DNA of 64,000 bases from Pseudomonadales bacterium (GTDB taxonomy: Bacteria > Pseudomonadota > Gammaproteobacteria > Pseudomonadales > Azotimanducaceae): contig JACKNX010000007.1 in NCBI GenBank assembly GCA_024234635.1, positions 111,795 through 175,794 on the forward strand. The letters run 5' to 3'. Below the pieces are notes generated by a model, which saw only the letters and a program-made list of their open reading frames with translations, made no database searches and was not told where the DNA came from. Below, in pieces: positions 9,612 to 18,796 of the stretch (positions are counted from its first letter, which is position 1; every line of letters begins with the position of its first letter). A program made the translations under genes and the position numbers.

Positions 9612-9615
9612 GCTG

Positions 9616-10248
9616 TTACCCACCACCTTGCGCATCTCTCACCGCCGCGACGAAGGCGCGGCACTTGTCAGCATCCTTGAGTCCTTTCACCGAACCTTCC
9701 ACGCCACCGGCGACATCCACGCCAGCAGGAACCAGTCTGCGCACAGCCTCGCCGACATTGGCCGGCGTCAGTCCACCGGCAAGCATCAGTGGCAGCCCGC
9801 AGGCCCGCGGCCAGCGTCGCCAGTCGAAAACCTGGCCGGTGCCGCCTGCTGCACCATTGACACTGGTGTCGAGCAGCAGCATCCGTGCTTCGGCGTACGC
9901 CGTTGCCTGGGCAATGACATCGACGCCATCCGCCATGTGCACGACCTTTACGAACGGCAGTCCAAACTGCGCGCAGTAGGCTGGCGACTCCGTGCCATGA
10001 AACTGCAGCGTATCGAGCGGCACCTGTTCGAGAACCCGGCGTACGTCGGCGGCGGGCGCATCCATGAACACACCCCACAGACGGCAGTGTCCGGCGGCAG
10101 CCGCAACCTCCCGTGCCATGGCGGCAGCGACAAACCTGGGACTCGTCGGCACGAAGTTCAACCCGACGACGTCAACATCCAGCGCCTCGAGCATCCTGGC
10201 GTCCGCCGGACGGGTCACGCCACAGATTTTAACGAGGACTCTGGTCAA
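9616..10248 (-). CDS. trpF: Phosphoribosylanthranilate isomerase
   Basis: 210 residues, (beta/alpha)8 isomerase. The opening VLVKICGVTRP carries the general-base cysteine, and LLDTSVNGAAGGTG plus LAGGLTPANV are the active-site and phosphate loops. It isomerises phosphoribosylanthranilate in tryptophan synthesis. The best start is TTG at 10248; no ATG or GTG fits before the conserved KICG. No convincing Shine-Dalgarno lies upstream, so it may depend on coupling with truA, 73 bp away. Confidence 0.95.
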   Translation of the reverse strand: MTRVLVKICGVTRPADARMLEALDVDVVGLNFVPTSPRFVAAAMAREVAAAAGHCRLWGVFMDAPAADVRRVLEQVPLDTLQFHGTESPAYCAQFGLPFVKVVHMADGVDVIAQATAYAEARMLLLDTSVNGAAGGTGQVFDWRRWPRACGLPLMLAGGLTPANVGEAVRRLVPAGVDVAGGVEGSVKGLKDADKCRAFVAAVRDAQGGG

Positions 10249-10321
10249 CGGGAGACAGGCAGATCGGCAAGTGCGCGTAGTCTAGCCCGAACGGCGCGCG
10301 AATACCCGCCAAAGCCGACCG

Positions 10322-11149
10322 TCAGAGTCGGTCGAGCGTGCGCAGACTACGCAGTACCGGCGGCAGCTGCCCGGGTGGCCAGCCCGCCTGCTGGTCCTCC
10401 GGCCGCAGCAGGTCGGGGGGGTAACTCACATCAACCAGGTACAGCCCGTCAGGCGCTGCCGTTCGTCCGAGACGCGTGCGGTCGCGCGCTTCCATGGCGG
10501 CACGAAAGTCGGCGGGTTGCCACTCACCCCGGCCAACCCGGGCAAGCGCACCGGCAATATTGCGCATCATGCGAAGCAGGAACGCATTGGCGCTGACGTC
10601 GATAGTGACCAGTGGTCCATGTCGGCGCACCAGCGCCTGGTTGACACGCCTGAACGGCGTCGGTGACTGACAGCCAGCGGCGCGAAAACTGCTGAAATCG
10701 CATTCACCGACAAGAAACTGGGCGGCGCGGTGCATTGCCGCGTCGTCCAGCGGCAACGTCGGCGTCACCCGGGATCGCGACAGCGGATCAGCATCGCCTT
10801 CCATGAACACGTACAGGTAACGCCGGGCCGTGGCACTGAAGCGCGCATGGAAGACAGCATCAACTTCCCGTACCCAGGTGACACGCACAGTGGGTGGGAG
10901 GTGGGCATTCAGGCCGCGCTGCCAGGCCTGGACGCCGCGCTCACGCGTGGTCCGGAAGCCGATGACCTGACCCGTGGCATGCACACCCGTATCCGTACGC
11001 CCCGCGGCCGAGAACCCGGACATGTCCGCGTCCACTGCGGCAAATGCCCGCTCCAGGGCATTCTGTACCGCACGACCGTCTGCTTGTGACTGGAAACCGA
11101 GGAAAGCCTCCCCGGCATAGGCAAGACCTGCGGCGAAGGTGCGGCTCAG
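10322..11149 (-). CDS. truA: tRNA pseudouridine(38-40) synthase TruA, apparent CTG start
   Basis: 275 residues if translation begins at CTG 11149. The catalytic Asp is in GRTDTGVHA, near residue 52. The conserved TruA N-terminal strand reads AGLAYAGEAFLGFQSQ and lies upstream of the first GTG (11035). Between the upstream in-frame TGA and that strand there is no ATG, GTG or TTG. The only near-standard codon is CTG 11149, which overlaps the fimV stop as CTGA, the geometry of a coupled ATGA junction. TruA modifies uridines 38-40 of tRNA anticodon stems. The enzyme identity is firm; the start codon is inferred. Confidence 0.93.
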   Translation of the reverse strand: MSRTFAAGLAYAGEAFLGFQSQADGRAVQNALERAFAAVDADMSGFSAAGRTDTGVHATGQVIGFRTTRERGVQAWQRGLNAHLPPTVRVTWVREVDAVFHARFSATARRYLYVFMEGDADPLSRSRVTPTLPLDDAAMHRAAQFLVGECDFSSFRAAGCQSPTPFRRVNQALVRRHGPLVTIDVSANAFLLRMMRNIAGALARVGRGEWQPADFRAAMEARDRTRLGRTAAPDGLYLVDVSYPPDLLRPEDQQAGWPPGQLPPVLRSLRTLDRL

Positions 11150-13920
11150 GATGCCAGGCTGTCCAGCAGGGAGCGGGCAAGCTGACGCTGCTGCGGATTG
11201 CCCTCACTCATGACTTCCGTGAGGATGTCCTGCGCGCCTTCCGCATCACCCATCTCGATATAGGCCTGCGCCAGATCCAGCTTGGTTTCCGCGGCATTTT
11301 CGGCATCGCCGAAATCAAAGCCATCGTCCAGGTCATCTTCGCCGTCGAGTGTCAGCTCGTCGTCATCCTGCAGACGATTGAAAGTCAGTATCTCCGCGCT
11401 CCTGACCGGTTCGGCGCCAACGTCGTCAGCCGGCGATTCGTCCAGATCGTCAAGGGACGCGAGAAGATCATCCAGTTCCCCCAGGCCGTCCTCGTCAGGC
11501 GGAGTCTCCGCTTCAGGTGCCGCCGTCACTCCGCGGTTCACTGTGTCATCGTCCAGCTCGAAGACCAGTGCTTCCTCCGTTGTGTCCGCCGCGACAGGGC
11601 CGTCGTCTACCGGCGCCTCGTCTTCGAGCAACGGGAACTCCAGGTCATCGTCGCCAGCAGGGGCAGGGACCGCGACCGGGCTGGCCGTGTCGTCGAGGTC
11701 AGCAAGCAGGTCGTCGATATCGAGATCGTCATCCAACGGGTCATCGCTTTCGGCGACACTCGCCTGCCCATCGTCCTCCGCGTCGAAGTCGATGCCGAGG
11801 TCTCCGCCGAGCATGTCGCCATGCCCCTCCTCCGCCGCGTCAGCCGCGATCGGCGAATAGTCCTGATCTGCGTCAGCAAGCAGATCGCCCTCGTCGAACG
11901 CGCCCGCTTCCGGCGCTTCGGCAGATGCGCTCGCCAAGCCATCAGCGTTCAGGTCCGACAGTGCACCGAGGTCGGGCGCTCCTGCCACGGGTTGCGCACC
12001 ATCGTCATCGAGGTCGTCGATATCCAGCCGGAATTCGTCGTCCTCCGTATCCAGCAGATCGTCCAGCGCCAGCGGATCATCCGTCGCCTCGGCATCCGCG
12101 TCGCCGGTGCTCGCCCCGGTGTGCGGTCGCTCGACCAGATGCCCGCCGAAGCTCTCCTCCAGTTCACGGGCCGCCAGGAGAATGTCCTGATCGTCACAGC
12201 CCTTGACCAGCTCGCCCATATGCTGGTCGAACGTCTCGGTATCACCCGCCGCGACCGCCACTTCCAGCAGCTTCAGGCGTACGTCGTGACGCTGCGGATC
12301 TTCTTCGAGTGCGCCAAGCAGCAGGCCGATGGCATGCGGGTAGCGTCCGTAGGCGGCATAGATATCCGCTTCGCCAATGACATCACTGGTTTGACGTGAG
12401 GGGGAAGCGGCCTGTTCGCCGTCTTCCATGTCGAGCGGTACCTGACTGTCCTCGTCCTGGGTATCCAGGAACAGGTCCACATCCTCTTCCTCAGCCTCGG
12501 CTGCCTTGTCGGCTGGCAGCAGTGTCGGCGCCACGGCAACGGCGGTTGCCGCAACCGCTGGCGCAGCCATGACGGCACTTTCCGCATACGCGGCTCCGAA
12601 TGCAGCGTCCTGCGCCACCTGCCGGCGACGCCGCGCCACCACCAGGCCGGCCAGCAGAGCCAGCACCACAATCAACCCGCCGGCAACAAGGACCGTGGAG
12701 GACTGCCACCACGGTGCCTGCGGTTGATTCTGGTCCGGGCTCGGCTGCGCACCACGCTCACCGAGTCGCCTGGTCATCTCGTCGAGCTGCGAACGCAGCT
12801 CAGCCAGTTGCTGGTCCTTCACCTCCAGCTGGCGATCCTTCACCGCAATCTGGTTCGCTGCGAGTTCCTTGTCACGATCCGACTGGTAGCCAAGCTCCTG
12901 GACTTCACGTTGCAGCCGCTCGTTCTCTTCCTGCAGCGCCGCGACGTCCGCATTTGCTGCCGGTGAGTCGGCGCCGCCACCGGCTCCGTTGTCGGCGACA
13001 ATTTCCAGCCGCCCCGACGTCGTGCCACCGGCAGGCGCGGCCGGTACAGGGGCTTCGCTGCTGGCGTCAATCTGGGCACGCAGTTCCGGCGCGGCCTGCC
13101 CGGCAGGTGCCGGCGCCGCCGCGATCTCGGTGGGCGCCGTCGCGGGCGTGCCGTTCCGCCAGGCGGCGTTCTGTTGAGCGACTTCGCGCGCAGCGTCCGT
13201 CACGCTGACGCTGCGCGCCGCGTCTGCACCAGGCATCCGCAGCCGATACCCCGCCTTCATCAGATTGACGTTGCCACCGATGAACGCCTCCGGATTCTCC
13301 CGAACGATCGCCAGCATGTACTGGTTGACCTTCAGGTCGGAAGCCGGGAGATGCTGCTGGGCCAGGGCCCAGAGTGTCTGTCCCGTGGTTGAGACGCCGT
13401 CGCCGGGGGTTACCCGGGTGGCCCCTACCGCCGGCTGCCCGGAAGGCAAGTTCATCGGTTCCCCGGATCTATCCCCGGGTACGGGCCGGGACACCGGGGG
13501 CGGAGCGACCGGCGCCTTCACCTCCGCCTGGTAGGTAGGCGGATCGAGGAGCACGGTAAACTCCTTGAGCAGACGCCCCTTCGGCCAGAGCACCTCGACG
13601 ATGAAGTTGAGGTAAGGCTCGGTGACGGGTCGTGCGGAACTGGCGCGAATGCGCGTGCCGCGACCATCCACCATGACCTCGAAGCGCAGATCGGAGAGGT
13701 AGAAGAATCGCTCCACACCGGCCCGATCGAAATCATCGTTGCTGGCCAGGGAGACGATGATCTCGTCCTTGCCCAGGCCATCCGCGTCTACCAGGGGAAT
13801 CTCGGCAACCAGCTTCTGGTTCAGATGGGAGTTGAGTTCAATCTCTCCCAGGCCGAGAGCCCACGCATTGCCGATCCAGCCGATCAGCAATGCCCCAATG
13901 CCCGCCAATCTCAAATGCAT
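11146..13920 (-). CDS. fimV: FimV/HubP-family polar hub protein
   Basis: 924 residues from ATG 13920, preceded by AAGAGG; an upstream open frame of 85 codons looks non-coding. Order: signal peptide (about 1-22), FimV N-terminal domain starting LGLGEIELNSHLNQ, LysM-type peptidoglycan-binding segment (GQTLWALAQQHLPA), coiled coil, one membrane helix (STVLVAGGLIVVLALLAGLV), and a long very acidic cytoplasmic region rich in DDLL and LDD repeats, ending in the FimV C-terminal TPR-like motif (KLDLAQAYIEMGD). FimV/HubP proteins organise cell poles, type IV pili and second-messenger signalling. The fimV-truA order matches Pseudomonas. Confidence 0.96.
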   Translation of the reverse strand: MHLRLAGIGALLIGWIGNAWALGLGEIELNSHLNQKLVAEIPLVDADGLGKDEIIVSLASNDDFDRAGVERFFYLSDLRFEVMVDGRGTRIRASSARPVTEPYLNFIVEVLWPKGRLLKEFTVLLDPPTYQAEVKAPVAPPPVSRPVPGDRSGEPMNLPSGQPAVGATRVTPGDGVSTTGQTLWALAQQHLPASDLKVNQYMLAIVRENPEAFIGGNVNLMKAGYRLRMPGADAARSVSVTDAAREVAQQNAAWRNGTPATAPTEIAAAPAPAGQAAPELRAQIDASSEAPVPAAPAGGTTSGRLEIVADNGAGGGADSPAANADVAALQEENERLQREVQELGYQSDRDKELAANQIAVKDRQLEVKDQQLAELRSQLDEMTRRLGERGAQPSPDQNQPQAPWWQSSTVLVAGGLIVVLALLAGLVVARRRRQVAQDAAFGAAYAESAVMAAPAVAATAVAVAPTLLPADKAAEAEEEDVDLFLDTQDEDSQVPLDMEDGEQAASPSRQTSDVIGEADIYAAYGRYPHAIGLLLGALEEDPQRHDVRLKLLEVAVAAGDTETFDQHMGELVKGCDDQDILLAARELEESFGGHLVERPHTGASTGDADAEATDDPLALDDLLDTEDDEFRLDIDDLDDDGAQPVAGAPDLGALSDLNADGLASASAEAPEAGAFDEGDLLADADQDYSPIAADAAEEGHGDMLGGDLGIDFDAEDDGQASVAESDDPLDDDLDIDDLLADLDDTASPVAVPAPAGDDDLEFPLLEDEAPVDDGPVAADTTEEALVFELDDDTVNRGVTAAPEAETPPDEDGLGELDDLLASLDDLDESPADDVGAEPVRSAEILTFNRLQDDDELTLDGEDDLDDGFDFGDAENAAETKLDLAQAYIEMGDAEGAQDILTEVMSEGNPQQRQLARSLLDSLAS

Positions 13921-14457
13921 GCCAAGACCTCTTGCCGCCAGGGGGGGTGAGAAGCATACCGGGACCCGGCCAGGGTGAGCGGTACGTGCCACGCACAATC
14001 GTGCGCAGAGGTGCCGCATCGCCCACCGGGAAATTGTCCTTACCGTTCGCGGGTGCCTGTCCATGTAGTCCTTGCCATCTTCAGCCTTGGGCGGCTTGTT
14101 GCGACGGCGCGGCACATCGTATGGAAGTCGGAGCTGCCGTCGTGGCACCTTCGCCCTCCCCCTGCCGGACTGCAAACATCACCCTTCCGGCCATGCCCTG
14201 ACCGCGGCGATACAACACTTGGCGATCCGGCGCGTATGCACACGCTTGCTGCAACAAACCCGTGTCCGCTACTCACTGGCGCAACATAGCGCGACACGCA
14301 GTAGCGAAATCAGGACCAAGTATCACTTTTTTCGAACAATTTCGAAACGGCAGATTGTGATACCGGTCCACATTTGTACGGCATCCCCCGGCTGCCTCCG
14401 GGTGGAGCAAACGCAAACCGTGACCTGCATTCCGTCCGCGCCGCCCGTCGGGCGAGG
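13921..14457 (-). other. 537-bp intergenic region between asd and fimV
   Basis: No credible gene: the open frames here are short and lack conserved features. It should contain the fimV promoter and the 3' end of the asd transcript. The first half, nearest fimV, is GC-rich; the half nearest asd contains an AT-richer nested palindrome at 14320-14363, annotated separately. A small GC hairpin (14443-14453) follows the asd stop and may act as a weak terminator, but no T-run follows it. Confidence 0.6.
14320..14363. promoter_or_regulatory. Nested palindrome upstream of fimV, possible operator
   Basis: GTATCAC (14320-14326) and its exact reverse complement GTGATAC (14357-14363) flank TTCGAA-CAAT-TTCGAA (14331-14346), itself two copies of a 6-bp palindrome. 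The element is AT-richer than its surroundings and sits about 400 bp upstream of the fimV start and 95 bp beyond the asd stop. Shape fits a binding site for a dimeric regulator; the protein is unknown. Confidence 0.4.
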
Positions 14458-15474
14458 TCAGTCAAGATGTCCCGCCGCCAGCAGCGCTTCGGCGATCTGG
14501 ACGCTGTTCAGCGCCGCACCTTTGCGCACGTTGTCGGATACAACCCACATGGACAGCCCGTTGGGATGGGAGATGTCCTTGCGCAACCGGCCGACAAACA
14601 CCGGATCCGTGCCCGCCGCATCCAGCGCCGGCGTCGGATAGCCCGTCTCCATCAGCGTGACGCCTGGCGCCTTGCGCAGGAGCGCCGCCGCATCCGCGAC
14701 GCTGATTGGCTCGCGGGTCTCGATGTGCACGGCTTCCGAATGACCATAGAACACCGGGATGCGTACACAGGTGGGGTTCACCTGAATACGTTCGTCCTCC
14801 AGGATCTTGCGGGTCTCGTGCACCATCTTCATTTCTTCCTTCGTGTACCCGTTGTCCAGAAAGTCAGCGATCTGGGGAATGGCATTGAAGGCAATCTGCA
14901 CAGGCATCACCTGGCTTTCGATTGGGCGCGTGTTCAGCAGATTGGCCGTCTGGCCGGCCAGCTCCCGTACACCCGCACCACCGGCACCGGATACCGCCTG
15001 GTAGGTGGCGACGTTGATACGGGTGATGCCCACGGCATCGTGTATGGGTTTGAGAGCCACCACCATCTGAATGGTGGAACAGTTCGGATTGGCGATGATA
15101 TTGCGGTGACGATGCTCTGCCAGCCGATGCAGGTTGACCTCGGGCACGATCAGCGGAATATCGGCGTCCTGGCGGAACTGCGAGGTATTGTCCACCACCA
15201 CGCAACCCGCCTGCCCGGCCTTCGGCGCGTATATCGCGGAAACACTGGCGCCCGGCGAGAACAGGCCCAGCCGCACCCTGGAAAAGTCGAACTGGTCCAG
15301 TCGTTCCACCGCCACCTGTCGGTCGCCCACCGGCAAACGCTTGCCCGCCGACCGCTCGCTGGCCAGCAGATGGATATTGCCGATCGGAAACTTCCGTTCC
15401 AGCAGGATTTCCACCATCGCTTCGCCCACCGCTCCGGTGGCCCCCACGACCGCGACATCAACTCGTTTCGTCAT
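14458..15474 (-). CDS. asd: Aspartate-semialdehyde dehydrogenase
   Basis: 338 residues. The NADP-binding GATGAVGEAM is at the N-terminus and the catalytic cysteine is Cys132 in ANPNCSTIQ. It reduces aspartyl phosphate to the semialdehyde that feeds lysine, methionine, threonine and diaminopimelate synthesis. It follows leuB after 44 AT-rich bases with an AGAGAG ribosome site. The leuB-asd-fimV order is the usual gammaproteobacterial one. Confidence 0.97.
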   Translation of the reverse strand: MTKRVDVAVVGATGAVGEAMVEILLERKFPIGNIHLLASERSAGKRLPVGDRQVAVERLDQFDFSRVRLGLFSPGASVSAIYAPKAGQAGCVVVDNTSQFRQDADIPLIVPEVNLHRLAEHRHRNIIANPNCSTIQMVVALKPIHDAVGITRINVATYQAVSGAGGAGVRELAGQTANLLNTRPIESQVMPVQIAFNAIPQIADFLDNGYTKEEMKMVHETRKILEDERIQVNPTCVRIPVFYGHSEAVHIETREPISVADAAALLRKAPGVTLMETGYPTPALDAAGTDPVFVGRLRKDISHPNGLSMWVVSDNVRKGAALNSVQIAEALLAAGHLD

Positions 15475-15518
15475 TTTCTCTCTAACTAATTGTTAATTAA
15501 CGAATATTAAGCCCACCC

Positions 15519-16592
15519 CTACAGAGCGGCCAGCACTGCCTCACCCATTTCCCGCGTACCCACGGTGGCTTCGCCGGCCGCAGCGATATCCGCGGTACGT
15601 ATGCCATCCGCCAGAACCCGGGCCACCGCCTGCTCGATTCGATCGGCACAGCCACCGGCGTTCAACGTGTACCGGAATGCCATGGCAACGGACAGAATCG
15701 TGGCCAGCGGATTCGCGATGTTACGTCCGGCAATGTCCGGTGCGGTGCCGTGCACCGGTTCATAGAGGCCCTTGCCGGACGCCGCCAGGGATGCCGAGGG
15801 AAGCATGCCGAGACTGCCCGTCAGCATTGCCGCAACATCCGACAGAATGTCGCCGAACATATTGGTGGTGACGATAACGTCGAACTGCTTCGGCGCCCGC
15901 ACCAGCTGCATGCCCGCGTTGTCCACGAACATGTGCGACAACTCGATGTCCTGGAATTCCGCCTGATGCACGCGGGTCACCACTTCCCGCCACAGCGCCG
16001 TCACTTCCAGCACGTTGGCCTTGTCCACGGAACACACCCGCCCGTTGCGTTTGCGCGCCAGGTCAAAAGCCACGCGCGCGATGCGTTCGATTTCGTGCTC
16101 GGCGTACACCAGCGTGTTGAAACCCACCCGCTCGCCGTTTTCTTCACGAATGCCGCGCGGTTCGCCAAAGTAGATACCACCCGTGAGCTCGCGCAGGATC
16201 AGGATGTCGAGGTCCGCCACGAGTTCCGGCTTGAGCGACGACGCCGCGGCCAGCGGGCCGAAGAGAATGGCTGGCCGCAGATTGGCAAACAGCGCCAGTT
16301 CGGATCTGAGCCGCAGCAACCCACGCTCAGGCCGCTGCGCGGTCGGCAGGTTGTCCCACTTGGGACCACCGACACCGCCCAGCAGTACAACGTCCGACGC
16401 CTTTGCCGCGACAAGTGTGTCGTCCGGCAGCGGGGTGCCGTGCCTGTCGATGGCAAGACCGCCCACCAGGCCGTCCGTGAACGCCAACGGCAGCCCGGCA
16501 TCACTGGCCACCTTCTGCATGACCGACACCGCGCTGGCCATGACCTCAACGCCTATGCCGTCTCCCGGCAATACCAGAACCTTTGCGCTCAT
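15519..16592 (-). CDS. leuB: 3-isopropylmalate dehydrogenase
   Basis: 357 residues, normal length. The N-terminus VLVLPGDGIGVEVM, the substrate-arginine region LRLRSELALFANLRP and the NAD-site GTAPDIAGRNIANP are all typical. It oxidises and decarboxylates 3-isopropylmalate in leucine synthesis. Its ATG overlaps the leuD stop by 4 bp. Confidence 0.98.
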   Translation of the reverse strand: MSAKVLVLPGDGIGVEVMASAVSVMQKVASDAGLPLAFTDGLVGGLAIDRHGTPLPDDTLVAAKASDVVLLGGVGGPKWDNLPTAQRPERGLLRLRSELALFANLRPAILFGPLAAASSLKPELVADLDILILRELTGGIYFGEPRGIREENGERVGFNTLVYAEHEIERIARVAFDLARKRNGRVCSVDKANVLEVTALWREVVTRVHQAEFQDIELSHMFVDNAGMQLVRAPKQFDVIVTTNMFGDILSDVAAMLTGSLGMLPSASLAASGKGLYEPVHGTAPDIAGRNIANPLATILSVAMAFRYTLNAGGCADRIEQAVARVLADGIRTADIAAAGEATVGTREMGEAVLAAL

Positions 16593-17245
16593 GATCGTTT
16601 CTCCCGGGCCCCGGGCAGCCAGGGCATGCGTGCGTAGTGTTTGGCCTCAAACGCCTCGATGCGCGCCCGTTCGGCGAGCGTCATCCCGATATCGTCCAGG
16701 CCCTTGACGAGCTTTTCCTTGCGCACCGGATCGAATTCGAACCCGATCAGCATCCCCTCCGGGGCGGTGATGCGCTGCGCCACGAGATCGACGGTGAGTT
16801 CCAAGCCGTCTTCGCTGGTTGCGCGCCGGAACAGGTCATCGATTATTTCTTTTTCCAGAACAATGGGTAACAACCCGTTCTTAAAGCAGTTGTTGTAGAA
16901 AATGTCCGCAAAGCTCGGCGCGATGACGACGTCGAATCCGAACTCCATCAGCGCCCATACCGCGTGCTCACGGCTCGAGCCGCAGCCGAAGTTGTCGCGG
17001 GCCAACAGCACCCGCGCGCCCTGGTAGCGCGGCAGATTCAGCACGAAGTCGTGATTGATGCGCCGCTCGTTCGGCGTCATGCCCGGGGCGCCTTCGTCCA
17101 GGAATCGCCAGCCGTCAAACAGGTTATCGCCGAAGCCGGTGCGGTGAATCGACTTCAGATACTGCTTGGGGATGATCTGATCGGTGTCTACATTGGCGCG
17201 GTCCAGCGGCGCAACCAGCCCGGTGACGGTGGAAAACGCTTTCAT
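16589..17245 (-). CDS. leuD: 3-isopropylmalate dehydratase small subunit
   Basis: 218 residues from ATG 17245, which overlaps the leuC stop as ATGA. The segments DTDQIIPKQYLKSI and DNFGCGSSREHAVWAL are the LeuD signature. It forms the swivelling domain of isopropylmalate isomerase together with LeuC. A 65-codon upstream extension of the frame is antisense-free but overlaps leuC and carries no family homology, so it was not used. Confidence 0.97.
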   Translation of the reverse strand: MKAFSTVTGLVAPLDRANVDTDQIIPKQYLKSIHRTGFGDNLFDGWRFLDEGAPGMTPNERRINHDFVLNLPRYQGARVLLARDNFGCGSSREHAVWALMEFGFDVVIAPSFADIFYNNCFKNGLLPIVLEKEIIDDLFRRATSEDGLELTVDLVAQRITAPEGMLIGFEFDPVRKEKLVKGLDDIGMTLAERARIEAFEAKHYARMPWLPGAREKRS

Positions 17246-18660
17246 AGCCACTCCCTCACATCGACGAAATGCCCGGCAATGGCGGCGGCAGCCGCCATTG
17301 CCGGACTCACCAGGTGCGTGCGCCCGCCGAAACCCTGGCGGGATTCGAAATTGCGGTTTGACGTGGACGCGCAGTGCTCGCCCGGCCCGAGCTTGTCTGG
17401 ATTCATGGCAAGGCACATCGAACAACCCGCGGCGCGCCATTCGAATCCGGCGTCCACGAAAATCTGCGCCAGTCCTTCCCGTTCGGCCTGGGCTTTGACG
17501 AGTCCGGACCCGGGAACCACCATCACCTGCTTCACGCTGTTCGCCTTGCGTCGCCCCTTGACCACCTTTGCGGCGGCCCGCAGGTCCTCGATTCGGGCGT
17601 TGGTACAGGAGCCGATGAAAACCCGGTCGAGGTGGATGTCCGTGATGGGCTGATGCGGCCGCAGGTTCATGTAGGCAAGCGCCAGCCGAATCGACTCCGC
17701 CTTCACGGGATCCGCCTCAGCGGCTGGATCCGGCAGCGCACCGCTGATGCCCATGCCGAGTTCCGGGGAGGTTCCCCAGGTGACAAACGGTTCCAGCGTG
17801 GACGCCTCCATCGTCAACGTGCGATCAAACGCGGCACCGGGATCGGAGACCAGTGTGCGCCAGTAGCGTTCGGCGTCATCCCACAGGCTGCCCTTCGGCG
17901 CAAAAGGACGGCCATGCACGTAGCCGAGGGTGGTGTCGTCAACGGCGACCATACCCGCACGGGCTCCGGCTTCGATAGCCATGTTGCAGAGCGTCATGCG
18001 CCCTTCCATGCTGAGTGCACGCACGGCCTCACCACGGTATTCCAGCGTGTGCCCCGTGGCACCCGCCGTGCCCAGCCGCGCGATGATGGCCAGAATCAGA
18101 TCCTTGGCATGGACACCGTCCGCCAGCCGTCCGTTTACCTCGATCGCAAAATTGCCGGCCTTCTTCTGCGCCAGGCACTGCGTCGCCATGACATGTTCAA
18201 CTTCCGATGTACCGATTCCCTGCGCGAGCGCCGCAAACGCGCCGTGCGTCGATGTATGTGAGTCGCCGCAGACGATTGTCATGCCGGGCATGGTGGCACC
18301 CTGCTCCGGTCCCACCACATGCACGATGCCCTGGCGAGGATCCAGGATCTCGAACTGTTCCACCCCGAATTCCCGGCAATTGGCATCCAGTGTGACGACC
18401 TGCTCATGGGCGATGGGATCGGTGATACCGTCAAATCCCATCTCCCGGTTCGTGGTGGGAACATTGTGATCAGGCGTCGCCAGATTCGCCGTCACCCGCC
18501 AGAGTGGGCGATGCGCCAGCTTGAGACCGCCAAACGCCTGGGGCGACGTCACTTCATGCAGCAGCTGCAGATCGATATAGAGCAGACTTTCGCCATCACC
18601 GCGTGTTCCCACGTGGTGGCTGTCCCAGACCTTGTCGTAAAGGGTTGTTGCCGAAGCCAT
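17242..18660 (-). CDS. leuC: 3-isopropylmalate dehydratase large subunit
   Basis: 472 residues, normal length. The aconitase-type [4Fe-4S] ligands are present: one in VFIGSCTNARIEDL and two in AAGCSMCLAMNPD. It isomerises 2- to 3-isopropylmalate with LeuD. It is the first gene of leuCDB-asd here; leuA is not in the window. A LysR gene is divergent across a 136-bp AT-rich spacer, an arrangement that often reflects regulation of the neighbour by the LysR protein. Confidence 0.98.
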   Translation of the reverse strand: MASATTLYDKVWDSHHVGTRGDGESLLYIDLQLLHEVTSPQAFGGLKLAHRPLWRVTANLATPDHNVPTTNREMGFDGITDPIAHEQVVTLDANCREFGVEQFEILDPRQGIVHVVGPEQGATMPGMTIVCGDSHTSTHGAFAALAQGIGTSEVEHVMATQCLAQKKAGNFAIEVNGRLADGVHAKDLILAIIARLGTAGATGHTLEYRGEAVRALSMEGRMTLCNMAIEAGARAGMVAVDDTTLGYVHGRPFAPKGSLWDDAERYWRTLVSDPGAAFDRTLTMEASTLEPFVTWGTSPELGMGISGALPDPAAEADPVKAESIRLALAYMNLRPHQPITDIHLDRVFIGSCTNARIEDLRAAAKVVKGRRKANSVKQVMVVPGSGLVKAQAEREGLAQIFVDAGFEWRAAGCSMCLAMNPDKLGPGEHCASTSNRNFESRQGFGGRTHLVSPAMAAAAAIAGHFVDVREWL

Positions 18661-18796
18661 GACCTGTCCGCATCGAGGGAGACCGGTAGACTAGATCCGC
18701 GAGAAAAATAATTCCAATTCATACTATTTATCTTTTCTATAATTTCTGCGCATATATAGAGCGGAAGCAACCAGCAATCATCCAGGGGAACAGGGA
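18661..18796. promoter_or_regulatory. Divergent leuC / lysR control region
   Basis: 136 bp, distinctly AT-rich between 18701 and 18760. Toward lysR there is an exact TATAAT at 18738-18743, although no good -35 hexamer lies at 16-18 bp. A matching promoter for leuC on the other strand is probable but I could not fix one. A LysR-type binding site (T-N11-A with dyad symmetry) is expected here; none stood out clearly. Confidence 0.45.
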
